From assembly GCF_000214215.1 (NCBI RefSeq), contig NC_015559.1, positions 806,001 to 870,000 on the forward strand: DNA of 64,000 nt. Direction: 5' to 3'. Shown here piece by piece: positions 26,851 to 35,973 of this stretch. The stretch is from Marinomonas posidonica IVIA-Po-181. GTDB taxonomy: Bacteria; Pseudomonadota; Gammaproteobacteria; Pseudomonadales; Marinomonadaceae. The notes beneath the pieces are model-generated. The model was not told where the DNA came from. It saw only the letters and a list, made by a program, of their open reading frames with translations, and did not search any database. Made by a program: the position numbers and the translations under genes. Position 1 is the first letter of the stretch; the number at the start of each line of letters is the position of its first letter.

Positions 26851-27573
26851 ATGCAAAATAAAGTTCGCATCGTTCTGGTGAATACGTCTCATCCTGGCAA
26901 CATAGGGGGCGCTGCTCGAGCGATGAAAAATATGGGCTTGGCAGACCTTTATCTGGTGGCGCCAAGGGACTACCCAAGTCAAGAAGCGGTGAGTCGAGCT
27001 TCTGGTGCAACCGATCTTTTAGAAAGCGCAGTGGTCGTGGAAACCCTAGAAGAAGCATTAGCTGATTGTCAGTTAGTGATTGGTACCAGTGCTCGTGAAC
27101 GCACCATACCTTGGCCATTGGTGGATCCTCGAGAGTCCGCTGATTTGGTTTTCAATGAAGGATTAGAAACGGCTTTTGTATTCGGTCGAGAGGACAGAGG
27201 GCTGACGAATGAAGAACTTCAGCGTTGTCATTATCATGTGCATATTCCCTCTGTGGCTTCTTTTAGCTCATTGAATCTTGGGGCGGCCGTGCAGGTGATT
27301 GCTTATGAATTGCGCATGAAGTTTCTTGCCTCCCAAGATGCTCCTGCTGTGCAGAATAAATGGGATGTTCCGGCGGCGACAGTTGAGCAAGTGGATTACT
27401 TGTTGGCACATTTAGAAAAGGTCTTGGTCGACATTGAGTTTCTCGACCCAGATATGCCAATGCAAGTGATGCCAAGGTTTAGACGCTTATTTCAACGTTC
27501 TCGACTCGACCAACAAGAATATGGCATGTTGCGTGGCATGTTGACCTCGATGGAAAAGCAAGCCAGGTCTTAA
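26851..27573 (+). CDS. trmJ: tRNA (cytidine/uridine-2'-O-)-methyltransferase TrmJ
   Basis: A 240-residue SPOUT-class methyltransferase that methylates the ribose of position 32 in several tRNAs using SAM. The N-terminal block IVLVNTSHPGNIGGAARAMKNMGL, then FVFGREDRGLTNEEL and IPSVASFSSLNLGAAVQVIAYEL, are the conserved SPOUT motifs including the trefoil-knot SAM site. Size matches E. coli TrmJ (246). It is divergent from suhB with 257 bases between. The iscR gene that follows trmJ in enterobacteria is absent; gnd converges instead. Confidence 0.95.
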   Translation: MQNKVRIVLVNTSHPGNIGGAARAMKNMGLADLYLVAPRDYPSQEAVSRASGATDLLESAVVVETLEEALADCQLVIGTSARERTIPWPLVDPRESADLVFNEGLETAFVFGREDRGLTNEELQRCHYHVHIPSVASFSSLNLGAAVQVIAYELRMKFLASQDAPAVQNKWDVPAATVEQVDYLLAHLEKVLVDIEFLDPDMPMQVMPRFRRLFQRSRLDQQEYGMLRGMLTSMEKQARS

Positions 27574-27606
27574 TGCTTTGATATTAAAATTGATAAATCC
27601 AGAAAT

Positions 27607-27646
27607 AAAAAAACCACGATTTCTAATATTGAAGTCGTGGTTTTTT
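27607..27646. terminator. Bidirectional terminator between trmJ and gnd
   Basis: AAAAAAACCACGA (27607-27619) pairs with TCGTGGTTTTTT (27635-27646). It has a T-run on both strands and lies between convergent genes. Confidence 0.92.
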
Positions 27647-27660
27647 ATCGTTTAAAGGCT

Positions 27661-29184
27661 CTAGGCTTTGCGTTCAGGACGACCTTTTTCTTGCCAGAAG
27701 GTATGGTACTTCTGGCCTGCTTCACCATCGACTCGCTCATAAGTATGAGCGCCGAAATAATCTCGTTGCGCTTGCAATAAGTTGGCCGGCAAAACTTCAG
27801 AGCGATAGCCATCAAAATAGGCTAATGCTGAGAAGAATGATGGTGTTGGAATGCCTGATTGTGCGGCGAGAACAACGGCTTTGCGAAGCCCTTTCTGTTT
27901 AGAAGCCATAGCATCAGCAAAGTAATCGCTGAGCAATAGGTTCTCAAGTTCTGGGTTTGTGGTAAAAGCGTCCGCAATTTTTTGTAGGAATGAAGCTCGA
28001 ATGATGCAGCCACCACGCCATATTTTCGCGATATCACTGAAGTTTAACGTCCAGTTATACTCGGTTTGTGCGGCACGCATAAGTTGGAAACCTTGTGCGT
28101 AGGCGCAAATTTTGGCGCAATACAAGGCTTCTTCAATCGCCGCTTCGACGTCACTGGCTTCAATCTCACCACTTTCTACTTCAGCGACCAGTTTGGCGGC
28201 TGCGTACTCTCGCTCAGTAGTCAATGTGCTGAGTGCTCGTGCATAAACAGACTCGCTGATAATGCCCGCAGGTACGCCCATTTGAGTGGCGCTAATTGAG
28301 GTCCAGCGACCTGTGCCTTTTTGGCCAGCGCTGTCCAAAATCATGTCAACTAATGGGGCGCCAGTTTGGTGATCGTATTGCTGAAGAATGTCCGCTGAGA
28401 TTTCGACTAAGTAACTGTTTAGAACACCTTGGTTCCACTTTTCGAACAACTTGCCGATCTCTTCGGGTTCGTAACCTAATAGAGAACGCAGTAAATGGTA
28501 GGCCTCACAAATTAACTGCATGTCAGCGTATTCAATGCCATTGTGAACCATTTTAACATAGTGGCCTGCGCCATCTGGTCCAAGGTAAGCCGTACAAGGC
28601 TCTCCTTCAGTGACCGGTTTGCCAGGAGTATTGCTGACAATAGGGTTACCGTCTTTGTCTACCTTGGCTGCAACCGCTTCCCACATAGGTTGTAAATATT
28701 TCCATGAATCGGCATCGCCACCAGGCATTAAAGAAGGCCCGAAGCGTGCGCCAACTTCACCACCGGATACGGCGGTGCCAAAGAACTTGAACTGCTTCTT
28801 GTATTCCGCTTCGCGACGAATGGTGTCTGTCCATTGGCTGTTACCGCAATCAACGACAATGTCATCTGCTTCTAAACCGGCTTTGATTAGGTTTTGGCAA
28901 ACGGCATCAACAGGTTTGCCTGCTGGCACCAAAACGACAATAACGCGGGGTTTAACTAAATTGGATAGCATTTCTTCCATGCTGCCGCAGCCGATAATTC
29001 GAGCTGGAGCCGAAGGGTCAGGACGTTCGGCGGCTTCTGTTGCCAAAACATCTTGTACTTTATGTGTGTCAAGATCAAAACCTGCAACTCGGTAGCCATG
29101 ATCAGCTAAGTTTAAGGCCAAGTTTTTTCCCATGACACCCAGGCCGACAAATCCAATATTGCAGTTCTGATTCGTTTCTAACAT
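27661..29184 (-). CDS. gnd: 6-phosphogluconate dehydrogenase (decarboxylating), long form, probable NAD preference
   Basis: A 507-residue enzyme converting 6-phosphogluconate to ribulose-5-phosphate and CO2. Family blocks are present: N-terminal VGLGVMGKNLALNLADHG, the substrate site FFGTAVSGGEVGARFGPSLMPGG, and GHYVKMVHNGIEYADMQLICE with the catalytic Lys and Asn. It is about 40 residues longer than E. coli Gnd, partly through an insertion near 170-195. The loop after the second Rossmann strand reads FDLDTHK (Asp37, Leu38, Asp39), where NADP-dependent Gnd has N-R-S/T to bind the 2'-phosphate. Acidic residues there usually mean NAD. No zwf, pgl or edd gene is near. Confidence 0.93.
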   Translation of the reverse strand: MLETNQNCNIGFVGLGVMGKNLALNLADHGYRVAGFDLDTHKVQDVLATEAAERPDPSAPARIIGCGSMEEMLSNLVKPRVIVVLVPAGKPVDAVCQNLIKAGLEADDIVVDCGNSQWTDTIRREAEYKKQFKFFGTAVSGGEVGARFGPSLMPGGDADSWKYLQPMWEAVAAKVDKDGNPIVSNTPGKPVTEGEPCTAYLGPDGAGHYVKMVHNGIEYADMQLICEAYHLLRSLLGYEPEEIGKLFEKWNQGVLNSYLVEISADILQQYDHQTGAPLVDMILDSAGQKGTGRWTSISATQMGVPAGIISESVYARALSTLTTEREYAAAKLVAEVESGEIEASDVEAAIEEALYCAKICAYAQGFQLMRAAQTEYNWTLNFSDIAKIWRGGCIIRASFLQKIADAFTTNPELENLLLSDYFADAMASKQKGLRKAVVLAAQSGIPTPSFFSALAYFDGYRSEVLPANLLQAQRDYFGAHTYERVDGEAGQKYHTFWQEKGRPERKA

Positions 29185-29690
29185 AAATATCGATCAACCT
29201 TTTGAACAATTGGGGGAATTGAGGAAATTATCTTACCATGAAGAAACAAACATCAGGAGGTAATAAGGGACAGAAAAATTCAAAAAAATAGGTTTTTTTA
29301 TGCTTTTTTTTCAGAGTCCCTAGTCTTTATAGGGGTTTTCGTCGATAAAATCGCCCAATTATGACCCTATCTTTTGTGGGGTATTTTTTTGGTAAGCAAT
29401 TTTCGGCTTAGTAGAAAGACTACTAAAAAGAAAGAAAACTACAAAAAAATTGTTCAAATATTCAGCAAAATAGCGTTTCTGGCTTTTTAGAGTGTCATAT
29501 TTTTATTTATTATTATATTTATCAATTGGTTACATTATATAGTTGGCTTTCAAAATGGTAATAAAATAACAGTTTGTTATAACAATATGTTTTCTTAGAA
29601 TGATTTGTTACTATCGATTTCACAGAATAAATTCAGTTCATAATTATAAAAAATATCAGTCAACCCTTATCGTACAGAGGATTTAGCGTA
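29185..29690. other. 506-base AT-rich region between gnd and pckA with several dyads
   Basis: No ORF of note. It contains TTAGTAG/CTACTAA (29408-29414 and 29420-29426, five-base loop), CCCTA/TAGGG around 29318-29338, and a perfect 12-bp palindrome TTGTTATAACAA (29574-29585) about 105 bases before pckA. It must carry divergent promoters for gnd and pckA, and the palindrome is a plausible operator. I cannot name the regulator. Confidence 0.4.
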
Positions 29691-31247
29691 ATGAACTCCG
29701 CATCGGAAGTAACTAGAATTCATAAGAACCTAACGACACCTCAGTTGGTGGAGAAGGCATTGCAAAATGGCGAAGGGGTTCTAGCCGATAATGGCGCACT
29801 TGTTGTTGAAACAGGTGCTCGTACAGGTCGTTCTCCAATGGATCGTTTCATAGTAGAAGAGGCCTCAAGTAAAGATAGTATTCATTGGGGGCCGGTTAAC
29901 CGAGCTTTTCCAGAAGATAAGTTTGCGCCATTGTGGGATCGCGTAACCACTTATTTGGATAATCAAGAATCTTTTGTCTCTAATATTCATGTCGGTGCGG
30001 GCGATGAATATTATCTACCTGTCATCATGCGAACAGAAACGGCTTGGCATCATTTGTTTGGACGTAATTTGTTTATTCGTCCAGAAACATACAACCCGAC
30101 TTCTAAAGGTGAGTGGCAGATTTTAAATGCCCCTAACTTTGTTTGTGAGCCTGAGCGTGATGGTACTAACTCTGACGGCTGTGTGATTTTAAACTTTGCT
30201 GAACGTAAAGTTTTGATTGCTGGCATGCGTTACGCAGGCGAAATGAAAAAAGCTATGTTCTCTGTACAAAACTACTTGTTGCCAGCGCACGATGTATTGC
30301 CAATGCATTGTGCTGCGAATGTTGGAACAGAGGATGACGTGACCTTGTTTTTTGGCCTGTCTGGAACGGGTAAAACAACCTTGTCAGCCGATCCTGAGCG
30401 CTTCTTAATTGGCGATGATGAACACGGTTGGGGTAAAGATACGGTATTTAATATCGAAGGTGGCTGTTACGCAAAAACCATTGATTTGTCGAAAAAGAAT
30501 GAGCCTATTATTTGGGATGCGATTAAGTTTGGTACGATTGTTGAAAACGTTGTGCTTGATCCGCAAACACGAGTTGCCGATTATGCAGACACGTCTTTGA
30601 CGCAAAATGGCCGTGCGGGTTACCCTCGTGAACATATCGAAAAGCGCGCGCCTGAAAATCGTGCGGGTGAGCCAAATGCCATTATTTTCTTAACCTGTGA
30701 CTTGACTGGCGTGCTTCCACCTGTGTCTATTTTGACCAAAGAAGCGGCAGCTTATCATTTCTTAAGTGGTTATACTGCTTTGGTTGGTTCGACAGAGATG
30801 GGAGCTGGCAGTGGTATTAAATCGACATTTTCAACCTGTTTTGGCGCGCCTTTCTTCCCTCGTTCCGCAGATGTGTATGCGGATCTTCTGATTAAGCGCA
30901 TTGAAGAGTTTGGTAGTAAGGTGTACCTAGTCAATACTGGTTGGACGGGTGGTGCCCATGGCCAGGGTGGTAAGCGCTTTAGTATTCCTACGACTCGTGC
31001 TGTGATCTCGGCTATTCAGTCAGGTGCTTTGATTGATGTGGAAACAGAGCATCTTGCGGATGTTAATCTAGACGTTCCAACTCAAGTGCCTGGTGTTGAT
31101 AGTGTGTTGCTGAACCCTCGTAAGACTTGGTCTGACCAGGTGGCCTATGAAACGCAAGCGAAGAACTTGATTGCACAATTTGTAGAGAACTTTAAGAAGT
31201 TTGATACTGTTTCTGAGGCGATTATAAAGGCTGGTCCAGCTCTCTAA
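29691..31247 (+). CDS. pckA: Phosphoenolpyruvate carboxykinase (ATP)
   Basis: A 518-residue gluconeogenic enzyme converting oxaloacetate and ATP to PEP, CO2 and ADP. Signatures: [12 protein letters not shown] at the N-terminus, the kinase-1a P-loop [15 protein letters not shown], the metal/adenine region LIGDDEHGW, and the C-terminal [18 protein letters not shown]. Length is slightly below E. coli PckA (540). In an organism living on malonate-derived acetyl-CoA and organic acids, PckA would be the exit to gluconeogenesis. Monocistronic: a long AT-rich leader upstream and a strong terminator downstream. Confidence 0.96.
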   Translation: MNSASEVTRIHKNLTTPQLVEKALQNGEGVLADNGALVVETGARTGRSPMDRFIVEEASSKDSIHWGPVNRAFPEDKFAPLWDRVTTYLDNQESFVSNIHVGAGDEYYLPVIMRTETAWHHLFGRNLFIRPETYNPTSKGEWQILNAPNFVCEPERDGTNSDGCVILNFAERKVLIAGMRYAGEMKKAMFSVQNYLLPAHDVLPMHCAANVGTEDDVTLFFGLSGTGKTTLSADPERFLIGDDEHGWGKDTVFNIEGGCYAKTIDLSKKNEPIIWDAIKFGTIVENVVLDPQTRVADYADTSLTQNGRAGYPREHIEKRAPENRAGEPNAIIFLTCDLTGVLPPVSILTKEAAAYHFLSGYTALVGSTEMGAGSGIKSTFSTCFGAPFFPRSADVYADLLIKRIEEFGSKVYLVNTGWTGGAHGQGGKRFSIPTTRAVISAIQSGALIDVETEHLADVNLDVPTQVPGVDSVLLNPRKTWSDQVAYETQAKNLIAQFVENFKKFDTVSEAIIKAGPAL

Positions 31248-31270
31248 TTGCTTTTTTACCTAAGTTTTTT

Positions 31271-31299
31271 AAAAGCCGTGACTCTGTCACGGCTTTTTT
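31271..31299 (+). terminator. Intrinsic terminator of pckA
   Basis: AAAAGCCGTGAC (31271-31282) pairs perfectly with GTCACGGCTTTT (31286-31297) over a three-base loop, with a T-run to 31299. It lies 24 bases after the stop codon. Confidence 0.93.
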
Positions 31300-31357
31300 G
31301 TTTCTGGCTAAAATTTAAACTGGCCATTTGCGTAATAAATAATGTAATCTTTTGTAT

Positions 31358-32134
31358 ATGTATATAGATACTCATTGTCATCTTGATTTTGATGTGTTCG
31401 ACGAACAGCGTGAAGAGTTGATGGCTCGTTGTTTGGGAGCTGGCATAAAACACTTTTTAGTGCCAGCAACGGTATCGTCTCGTTGGGGGCGTTTGCTTGA
31501 GTTGTCAAAGCAATATCCTGAGTGGCGTATTGCTTACGGTTTGCATCCTTACTTTCTTAAGGGGGCTGAATTGTCTGAGCTAGATAATTTGGCGACTCAA
31601 TGTGAGGATGGGGCCATCGCGATAGGTGAGATTGGCTTAGATAATTGGCCTGGTTCATTGTCGTTAGAGGTGCAGAGAGAGTTTTTTATTCGTCAATTGG
31701 TTATTGCTAAATCACTGGCGTTACCAGTCGTGATACATGCTAGGAAAAGTTATGACTTGGTATATCAATGTCTTCGTCAGGTGGGCTTGAAAACAGGTGG
31801 TACCATCCACGCTTTTAATGGCAGTTACGAACAAGCACAGCGGTTTGTTGAGTTGGGGTTTGTTTTAGGCATTGGTGGTACGGTGACGTATCCAAGGGCT
31901 AAGAAAGCGCAGCGTGTATTACAGGCTTTGGATCGACAATCTTATGTACTGGAAACGGATTCCCCTGATATGCCTTTGTATGGATTTCAAGGGCAGATGA
32001 ATACTCCCTTGTCTATTCTTGAAGTGGCGAAGAGTGTTGCCATTATTAGGAATGAAGAAGTAGAGCAGATTGCTGTTGATAGCTATGATAATCTACTACG
32101 AGTTTTTCCTAAGTGGCATGAGGGCTTACTTTGA
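31358..32134 (+). CDS. TatD-family metal-dependent hydrolase
   Basis: A TIM-barrel hydrolase of about 258 residues. Metal ligands of the TatD family are visible: DTHCHLDF at the N-terminus, GEIGLD near residue 90, VIHARKS, IHAFNGSY and the late ETDSPDMPL. TatD proteins have DNase or 3'-5' exonuclease activity; closely related E. coli proteins are YcfH and YjjV, and the DSPDMPL ending is most like YjjV. I prefer the ATG at 31358 over a TTG two codons earlier; neither has a clear SD. Its stop overlaps the TTG start of the next gene (TTGA), so the two are coupled. Confidence 0.88.
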   Translation: MYIDTHCHLDFDVFDEQREELMARCLGAGIKHFLVPATVSSRWGRLLELSKQYPEWRIAYGLHPYFLKGAELSELDNLATQCEDGAIAIGEIGLDNWPGSLSLEVQREFFIRQLVIAKSLALPVVIHARKSYDLVYQCLRQVGLKTGGTIHAFNGSYEQAQRFVELGFVLGIGGTVTYPRAKKAQRVLQALDRQSYVLETDSPDMPLYGFQGQMNTPLSILEVAKSVAIIRNEEVEQIAVDSYDNLLRVFPKWHEGLL

Positions 32135-33006
32135 ATAATAAACAAGACATTAATGCGCCGATCCGTATTTTGCTGCTGGGTTCGGGAACAGAAGTGGGAG
32201 CGGCTTTTTTAAACCTAACCCAAGATAAACCAGAATTTGAATGGTTGTGTCCAGACGAAGCGCTGTTGCTGGATGCAACTCGACGTGATGAGTTAAAAGC
32301 CATGACCTTTGATGTGGTCATCGATGCACTGAGTTTACGTCATGCTTTGCAATCTGATTATGACAAGTTTTTAGGAGTATTGACGTTTTTAAGCCAAGAG
32401 GCATTTGCACCTCTGATTATGTTGAGCAGTGCTCGTGTGTTTTCGGGTGATAAAGGCTTGGCTTATTCGGAAAAAGATGTGCCAGATGGCAACAGTGCAT
32501 ATGCTAAAGCGTTAATTCAGGCGGAATTGGAAGTGTTAAATCACCCACAAAATATTGTGCTGCGAACGGGTTGGTTGTTTAGTGGTCAGGGTGATGATTT
32601 TGTTTGTCGTACTCTGGAGTCGATTCAGGGTGGCGTTAATCTTGCTTATAAAGATGACCTGATTGGTAGTCCGACGCCAGTTTCTGACTTAGTTAGAGTG
32701 GTGTTGTCGATGGTTAATCAGAGTCATTATGGCGCAGAGAGTAAAGGGATTTATCACTATTGCTGTGCTGAGGAAATTAGTTGGATTGGATTGGTTGAAG
32801 CGATTTTAGCTGCGGCGGCTCAGTATGATTCAAGAGCGCAAGTCGATGTTGAAGCACCATCGGATAGTGTAGAAGGTGTATCGCAAGTCGCAATGAAGCG
32901 ACAATCTCTGTCTTGTCGAAAAGTGTTTAATCACTTTGGTATCAAGCAGCGACCTTGGCGATCAAAACTAAGAAGTCTGGTAAAGGAATTATATCAAGTT
33001 AGTTGA
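32131..33006 (+). CDS. RmlD-like SDR-family protein lacking the catalytic lysine
   Basis: A 291-residue protein of the RmlD/extended SDR type. The NAD(P)-binding loop LLLGSGTEVG and the middle block LIMLSSARVFSGDKGLAYSEKD match RmlD (dTDP-4-dehydrorhamnose reductase). In the catalytic YxxxK motif Tyr124 is present but the lysine position is Leu128 (SAYAKALIQAE), so normal reductase chemistry is doubtful. It starts with TTG at 32131, overlapping the tatD stop, with GAGGG six bases upstream; no ATG is available near. No rmlA, rmlB or rmlC genes are nearby. It may be a non-enzymatic or changed-function paralogue. Confidence 0.7.
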   Translation: MNNKQDINAPIRILLLGSGTEVGAAFLNLTQDKPEFEWLCPDEALLLDATRRDELKAMTFDVVIDALSLRHALQSDYDKFLGVLTFLSQEAFAPLIMLSSARVFSGDKGLAYSEKDVPDGNSAYAKALIQAELEVLNHPQNIVLRTGWLFSGQGDDFVCRTLESIQGGVNLAYKDDLIGSPTPVSDLVRVVLSMVNQSHYGAESKGIYHYCCAEEISWIGLVEAILAAAAQYDSRAQVDVEAPSDSVEGVSQVAMKRQSLSCRKVFNHFGIKQRPWRSKLRSLVKELYQVS

Positions 33007-33109
33007 TGAAGACATGAACGGTTGAAGGCTCGTTTGGGATCTAACACTCGCTCATGTCTTTTCAAGGTCAATGGTTGACCTTTGATATGCAGATAGAGCA
33101 GGAGTTGAC

Positions 33110-33526
33110 GTGCATAAAATGAATCTTAAAGCGGTAATGGTCGTGTTTGTCTTCCAAGTGTTGGTAGGCGTTCTTTGGTATGCATCAACCCCAACGCAAT
33201 TTTTAGGTCGTTTTGTATTGCATGACGCAGCAGAACTTCCAAGCTGGGATGTGCTGGTGATATTTCTGATTTCAAGTTTCGTGTATTTGTGGTTCACAGC
33301 TTGGTTAATGTTAAGAGTCAGAAATTTAACACGTATTGGACAATTCTTTCTGGCCATTTTTATTTGGATTTTGATTGTGTTGCCAAACTTTTTGATTGTG
33401 TCATTGCATTTAGAGTTGGGTTATGACGATTCGCTCTATTTGTTGTCTTACAGTGCTGTCAATTGCGCCATAATGGCATTCATTCTACCATTATGGCGTC
33501 CTTCACGTTCTATTTTTAAAGACTAG
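33110..33526 (+). CDS. Small four-TM membrane protein of unknown function
   Basis: A 138-residue protein starting at GTG 33110 with AGGAG upstream (another ATG is three codons in). Four hydrophobic helices are visible at about 7-25, 46-66, 77-97 and 108-128. The order of features, a W-Y pair after helix 1 (VGVLWYAS) and a TP-F loop, is loosely like DUF1761 proteins, but I cannot assign it. It is convergent with the next gene, and their ends overlap by four bases. Confidence 0.7.
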   Translation: MHKMNLKAVMVVFVFQVLVGVLWYASTPTQFLGRFVLHDAAELPSWDVLVIFLISSFVYLWFTAWLMLRVRNLTRIGQFFLAIFIWILIVLPNFLIVSLHLELGYDDSLYLLSYSAVNCAIMAFILPLWRPSRSIFKD

Positions 33527-34386
33527 TAGAGGCTACTTTCAGGCCATACTAACCATAAGCAAAAGCCACTAATGAGGATGCTCAGAATGGCTTGGCTGAT
33601 AATGGTTGGTATGGCCTTTTGCGTTAAGTTACGGACAATCGGTGTCACGAAGCAAGAGGCAGCTATTAAGATCATGACGTGTAGAGGAATGTCTGCTAAA
33701 ACATGGCTTTGACTGATTAAGCCTGCCAGTATAATTACGGCAGGAGCGCTACTAAAAGCTTGTCTATTTGATGTAATAAGGCTCACCAATAGATAGCCAG
33801 CACTGGCGGCGGCAAAAGCGCCAAGTAACTGGCCAATTAATAAACTGCCTCCAATCGAAATAACAGGAGCAGCGCTGCCGGCGACGATCATCAAGCCGAT
33901 CATGGGAGTGTGAGGTTCTAACTTTTCGAATCCTTTGGATTCAGTATTGTTACTATTATTAGTTTGGTGGCTTAGCAAAATATACGCAAGCGTAGAGATG
34001 GTACAAGCAACAGACCATATGATGCTCATGTGAATCCCTGAATGTTGGAGCACAGGGTTAAGTAAGAAGTAGAAGGATGTCCCGATTAATAGGGCGCAAA
34101 TTCCATATTTTAACGCCGTTGAGCTTTTGCTGAGGTATAGACTGACAAAGGCTAAAATACCGATAATGACACTGATACTATAATAATCCATCGCTTGTTT
34201 TGGTGGAAAGCTCAGTCCTGAATGGATCAGACTGAGCCCTACAATAAAACCACCGAGATAGCCTAAAAAAGACGATGAACGCAGTAATTTGCCAGTAATA
34301 AAACTGACTATTAGCGCGGCGATAAAGGGGTAAATGGCCGTATGCAATAGCATGATTAAATTTGAGTTACTGGCTTCTTCGTACAT
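33523..34386 (-). CDS. Polytopic membrane protein of unknown function
   Basis: A 287-residue, highly hydrophobic protein with about eight or nine membrane segments, split by a soluble linker near residues 142-160 (TNNSNNTESKGFEKLEPH). The second half contains a glycine- and alanine-rich stretch (ISIGGSLLIGQLLGAFAAASAGYLL). No transporter or enzyme motif is recognised. It starts 19 bases after yceI on the same strand, so it is probably co-transcribed with that periplasmic lipocalin-like gene. Confidence 0.7.
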   Translation of the reverse strand: MYEEASNSNLIMLLHTAIYPFIAALIVSFITGKLLRSSSFLGYLGGFIVGLSLIHSGLSFPPKQAMDYYSISVIIGILAFVSLYLSKSSTALKYGICALLIGTSFYFLLNPVLQHSGIHMSIIWSVACTISTLAYILLSHQTNNSNNTESKGFEKLEPHTPMIGLMIVAGSAAPVISIGGSLLIGQLLGAFAAASAGYLLVSLITSNRQAFSSAPAVIILAGLISQSHVLADIPLHVMILIAASCFVTPIVRNLTQKAIPTIISQAILSILISGFCLWLVWPESSLY

Positions 34387-34405
34387 GTCTTTTCCTTAAA
34401 CTGTC

Positions 34406-34945
34406 TTATTGGCGAATGCCTTCCACGTATACTTCGATTTCTGTCGTATCGGTGACACCTGGGATGAAATAAGTGATGCCAAAATCACTGCGGTTAATGG
34501 TTGTTGTGGCTTCAAAACCAGAACGGTAACCACCCCATGGATCTTTACCTTCACCAACTTTTTCAACATCAAATGTGACGGCTTTAGTAACGCCATGTAA
34601 TGTTAGATCACCTGTCAGTGTGTCACCGTCAAATTGGCTGCTGGTGAATGTTAAGGTTGGGAACTGTTTAACGTCTAGGAAGTCTGGACTGCGTAAGTGT
34701 TTGTCACGAGCATCGTGATTGGTGTCAACGCTGTCAGCTTGGATAGTTAGTGTCGCTGAGCCAGATTTGCCATCATCAGCGAATGAGAAGTCACCGCTGA
34801 ACTCGTCAAAACGCCCTACTGTGGTGCTCACACCCAAGTGGCCGATTTTGAAAATGACTGCAGAGTGAGCTGTATCGACTTTGTAGTCTGCTGCGAAAGA
34901 AAGGCTAGAGGCTAAAGCCAAAGCGCTAATTGCTATTGCTTTCAT
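34406..34945 (-). CDS. YceI-family periplasmic lipocalin-like protein
   Basis: A 179-residue secreted protein. The signal peptide is MKAIAISALALASSLSFAA, and the mature protein begins DYKVDTAHSAVIFKIGHLGVS, the YceI domain start. Further family blocks are RDKHLRSPDFLDVKQFPTLTF and the NRSDFGI segment. YceI-fold proteins bind long isoprenoid molecules such as ubiquinone precursors; E. coli YceI is induced by high pH and osmotic stress. It is divergent from a LysR regulator at 35085, a likely control gene, and followed by an unknown membrane protein. Confidence 0.93.
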   Translation of the reverse strand: MKAIAISALALASSLSFAADYKVDTAHSAVIFKIGHLGVSTTVGRFDEFSGDFSFADDGKSGSATLTIQADSVDTNHDARDKHLRSPDFLDVKQFPTLTFTSSQFDGDTLTGDLTLHGVTKAVTFDVEKVGEGKDPWGGYRSGFEATTTINRSDFGITYFIPGVTDTTEIEVYVEGIRQ

Positions 34946-35084
34946 GTATGTTCTCCTTATTTAGATTTATGTATCCGCACAGTTTAGTATCTTTTTTTTA
35001 ATAAATAATCTGCTAAAAAAACAATTCAATATTAACTATAATGAAATAATAAAATGGGAACTTTTTTGATTTTAGGTGAGTGAA

Positions 35085-35966
35085 ATGGATAAGTTACAAG
35101 CAATGAAGGTGTTTTGCCGAGTGTATGAGGTGGAGAGCTTTAAGTTGGCCAGTGATTCGCTTGCTATCTCAAGACCTATGGTAACTCGTTATATTAACTT
35201 TATTGAAGATGAGTTGGGAACCAAGTTATTGCAAAGGAATACCCGCAACATCAGTGTGACCCATGCTGGCCAAAAATATTATCAACATTGTGTGTCTATC
35301 TTAGATGCACTAGAAGAGGCTGAAAGTGAAATAGGGGACTTAGCACAAAAGCCAAAAGGGTTATTAAAAGTCAGTGTGCCAATGGATTTTGGTTTGACGC
35401 ATTTAGTGCCTTTGCTCGACAGTTTTACTCGTTTATATCCACAGATTGAATTGGAGGTGGATTTTAACGATAAACGTGTCGACATGACGGAGTCCGGCGT
35501 AGACCTAGCGATTCGCGGTGGTCAATTGGGGGGCGATCAATTTGTTGCTCGTAAGCTTTGTACTGCCGGGTCTTATGTATGTGCTTCTCCGGAGTATCTT
35601 GAGCGATATGGTGCGGTTAGGTCTTTAGAAGATTTGCAACGCCATAATTGTTTGCTTTATACCAATACCATGACATCTGATCACTGGCACTTTACGGACG
35701 CTAAAGGTGAGCGTCAATCGATTGTGGTGTCTGGGAATTGTCGGGCCAATAATGGTGGAGCGTTGGCACGATTGGCTCTAGAAGGTGTTGGTGTCATTTA
35801 TCAGCCGGAATTTTTGGTATCGAAATACCTAGAGTCAGGTGCATTGGTCAATGTTTTGCCACAATGGAAAGGGTATGAAATCAGTTTTCACGCGATTTAT
35901 CCACAGCGTAAATTGATGTCCCAGAAAACACGATTGTTACTCGAATTCTTACAGGAAAATTTGTAG
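35085..35966 (+). CDS. LysR-family transcriptional regulator
   Basis: A LysR-type regulator of about 293 residues starting MDKLQAMKVFCRVYEVESFKLASDSLAISRP, the form typical of the DsdC/AaeR-like group beginning MD-L-AM-VF. The effector domain runs from about residue 90. I chose the ATG at 35085 over a GTG at 35076 because AGGTGA precedes it. It is divergent from yceI and may control the yceI-membrane protein pair. A 16-bp hairpin follows the gene. Confidence 0.9.
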   Translation: MDKLQAMKVFCRVYEVESFKLASDSLAISRPMVTRYINFIEDELGTKLLQRNTRNISVTHAGQKYYQHCVSILDALEEAESEIGDLAQKPKGLLKVSVPMDFGLTHLVPLLDSFTRLYPQIELEVDFNDKRVDMTESGVDLAIRGGQLGGDQFVARKLCTAGSYVCASPEYLERYGAVRSLEDLQRHNCLLYTNTMTSDHWHFTDAKGERQSIVVSGNCRANNGGALARLALEGVGVIYQPEFLVSKYLESGALVNVLPQWKGYEISFHAIYPQRKLMSQKTRLLLEFLQENL

Positions 35967-35973
35967 ATTAGAG

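Noticed and set aside
28610-29095. 161-residue open frame opposite gnd
   Set aside because: Antisense to a conserved enzyme, Ser/Thr-rich, no recognisable domain; coding signal belongs to gnd.
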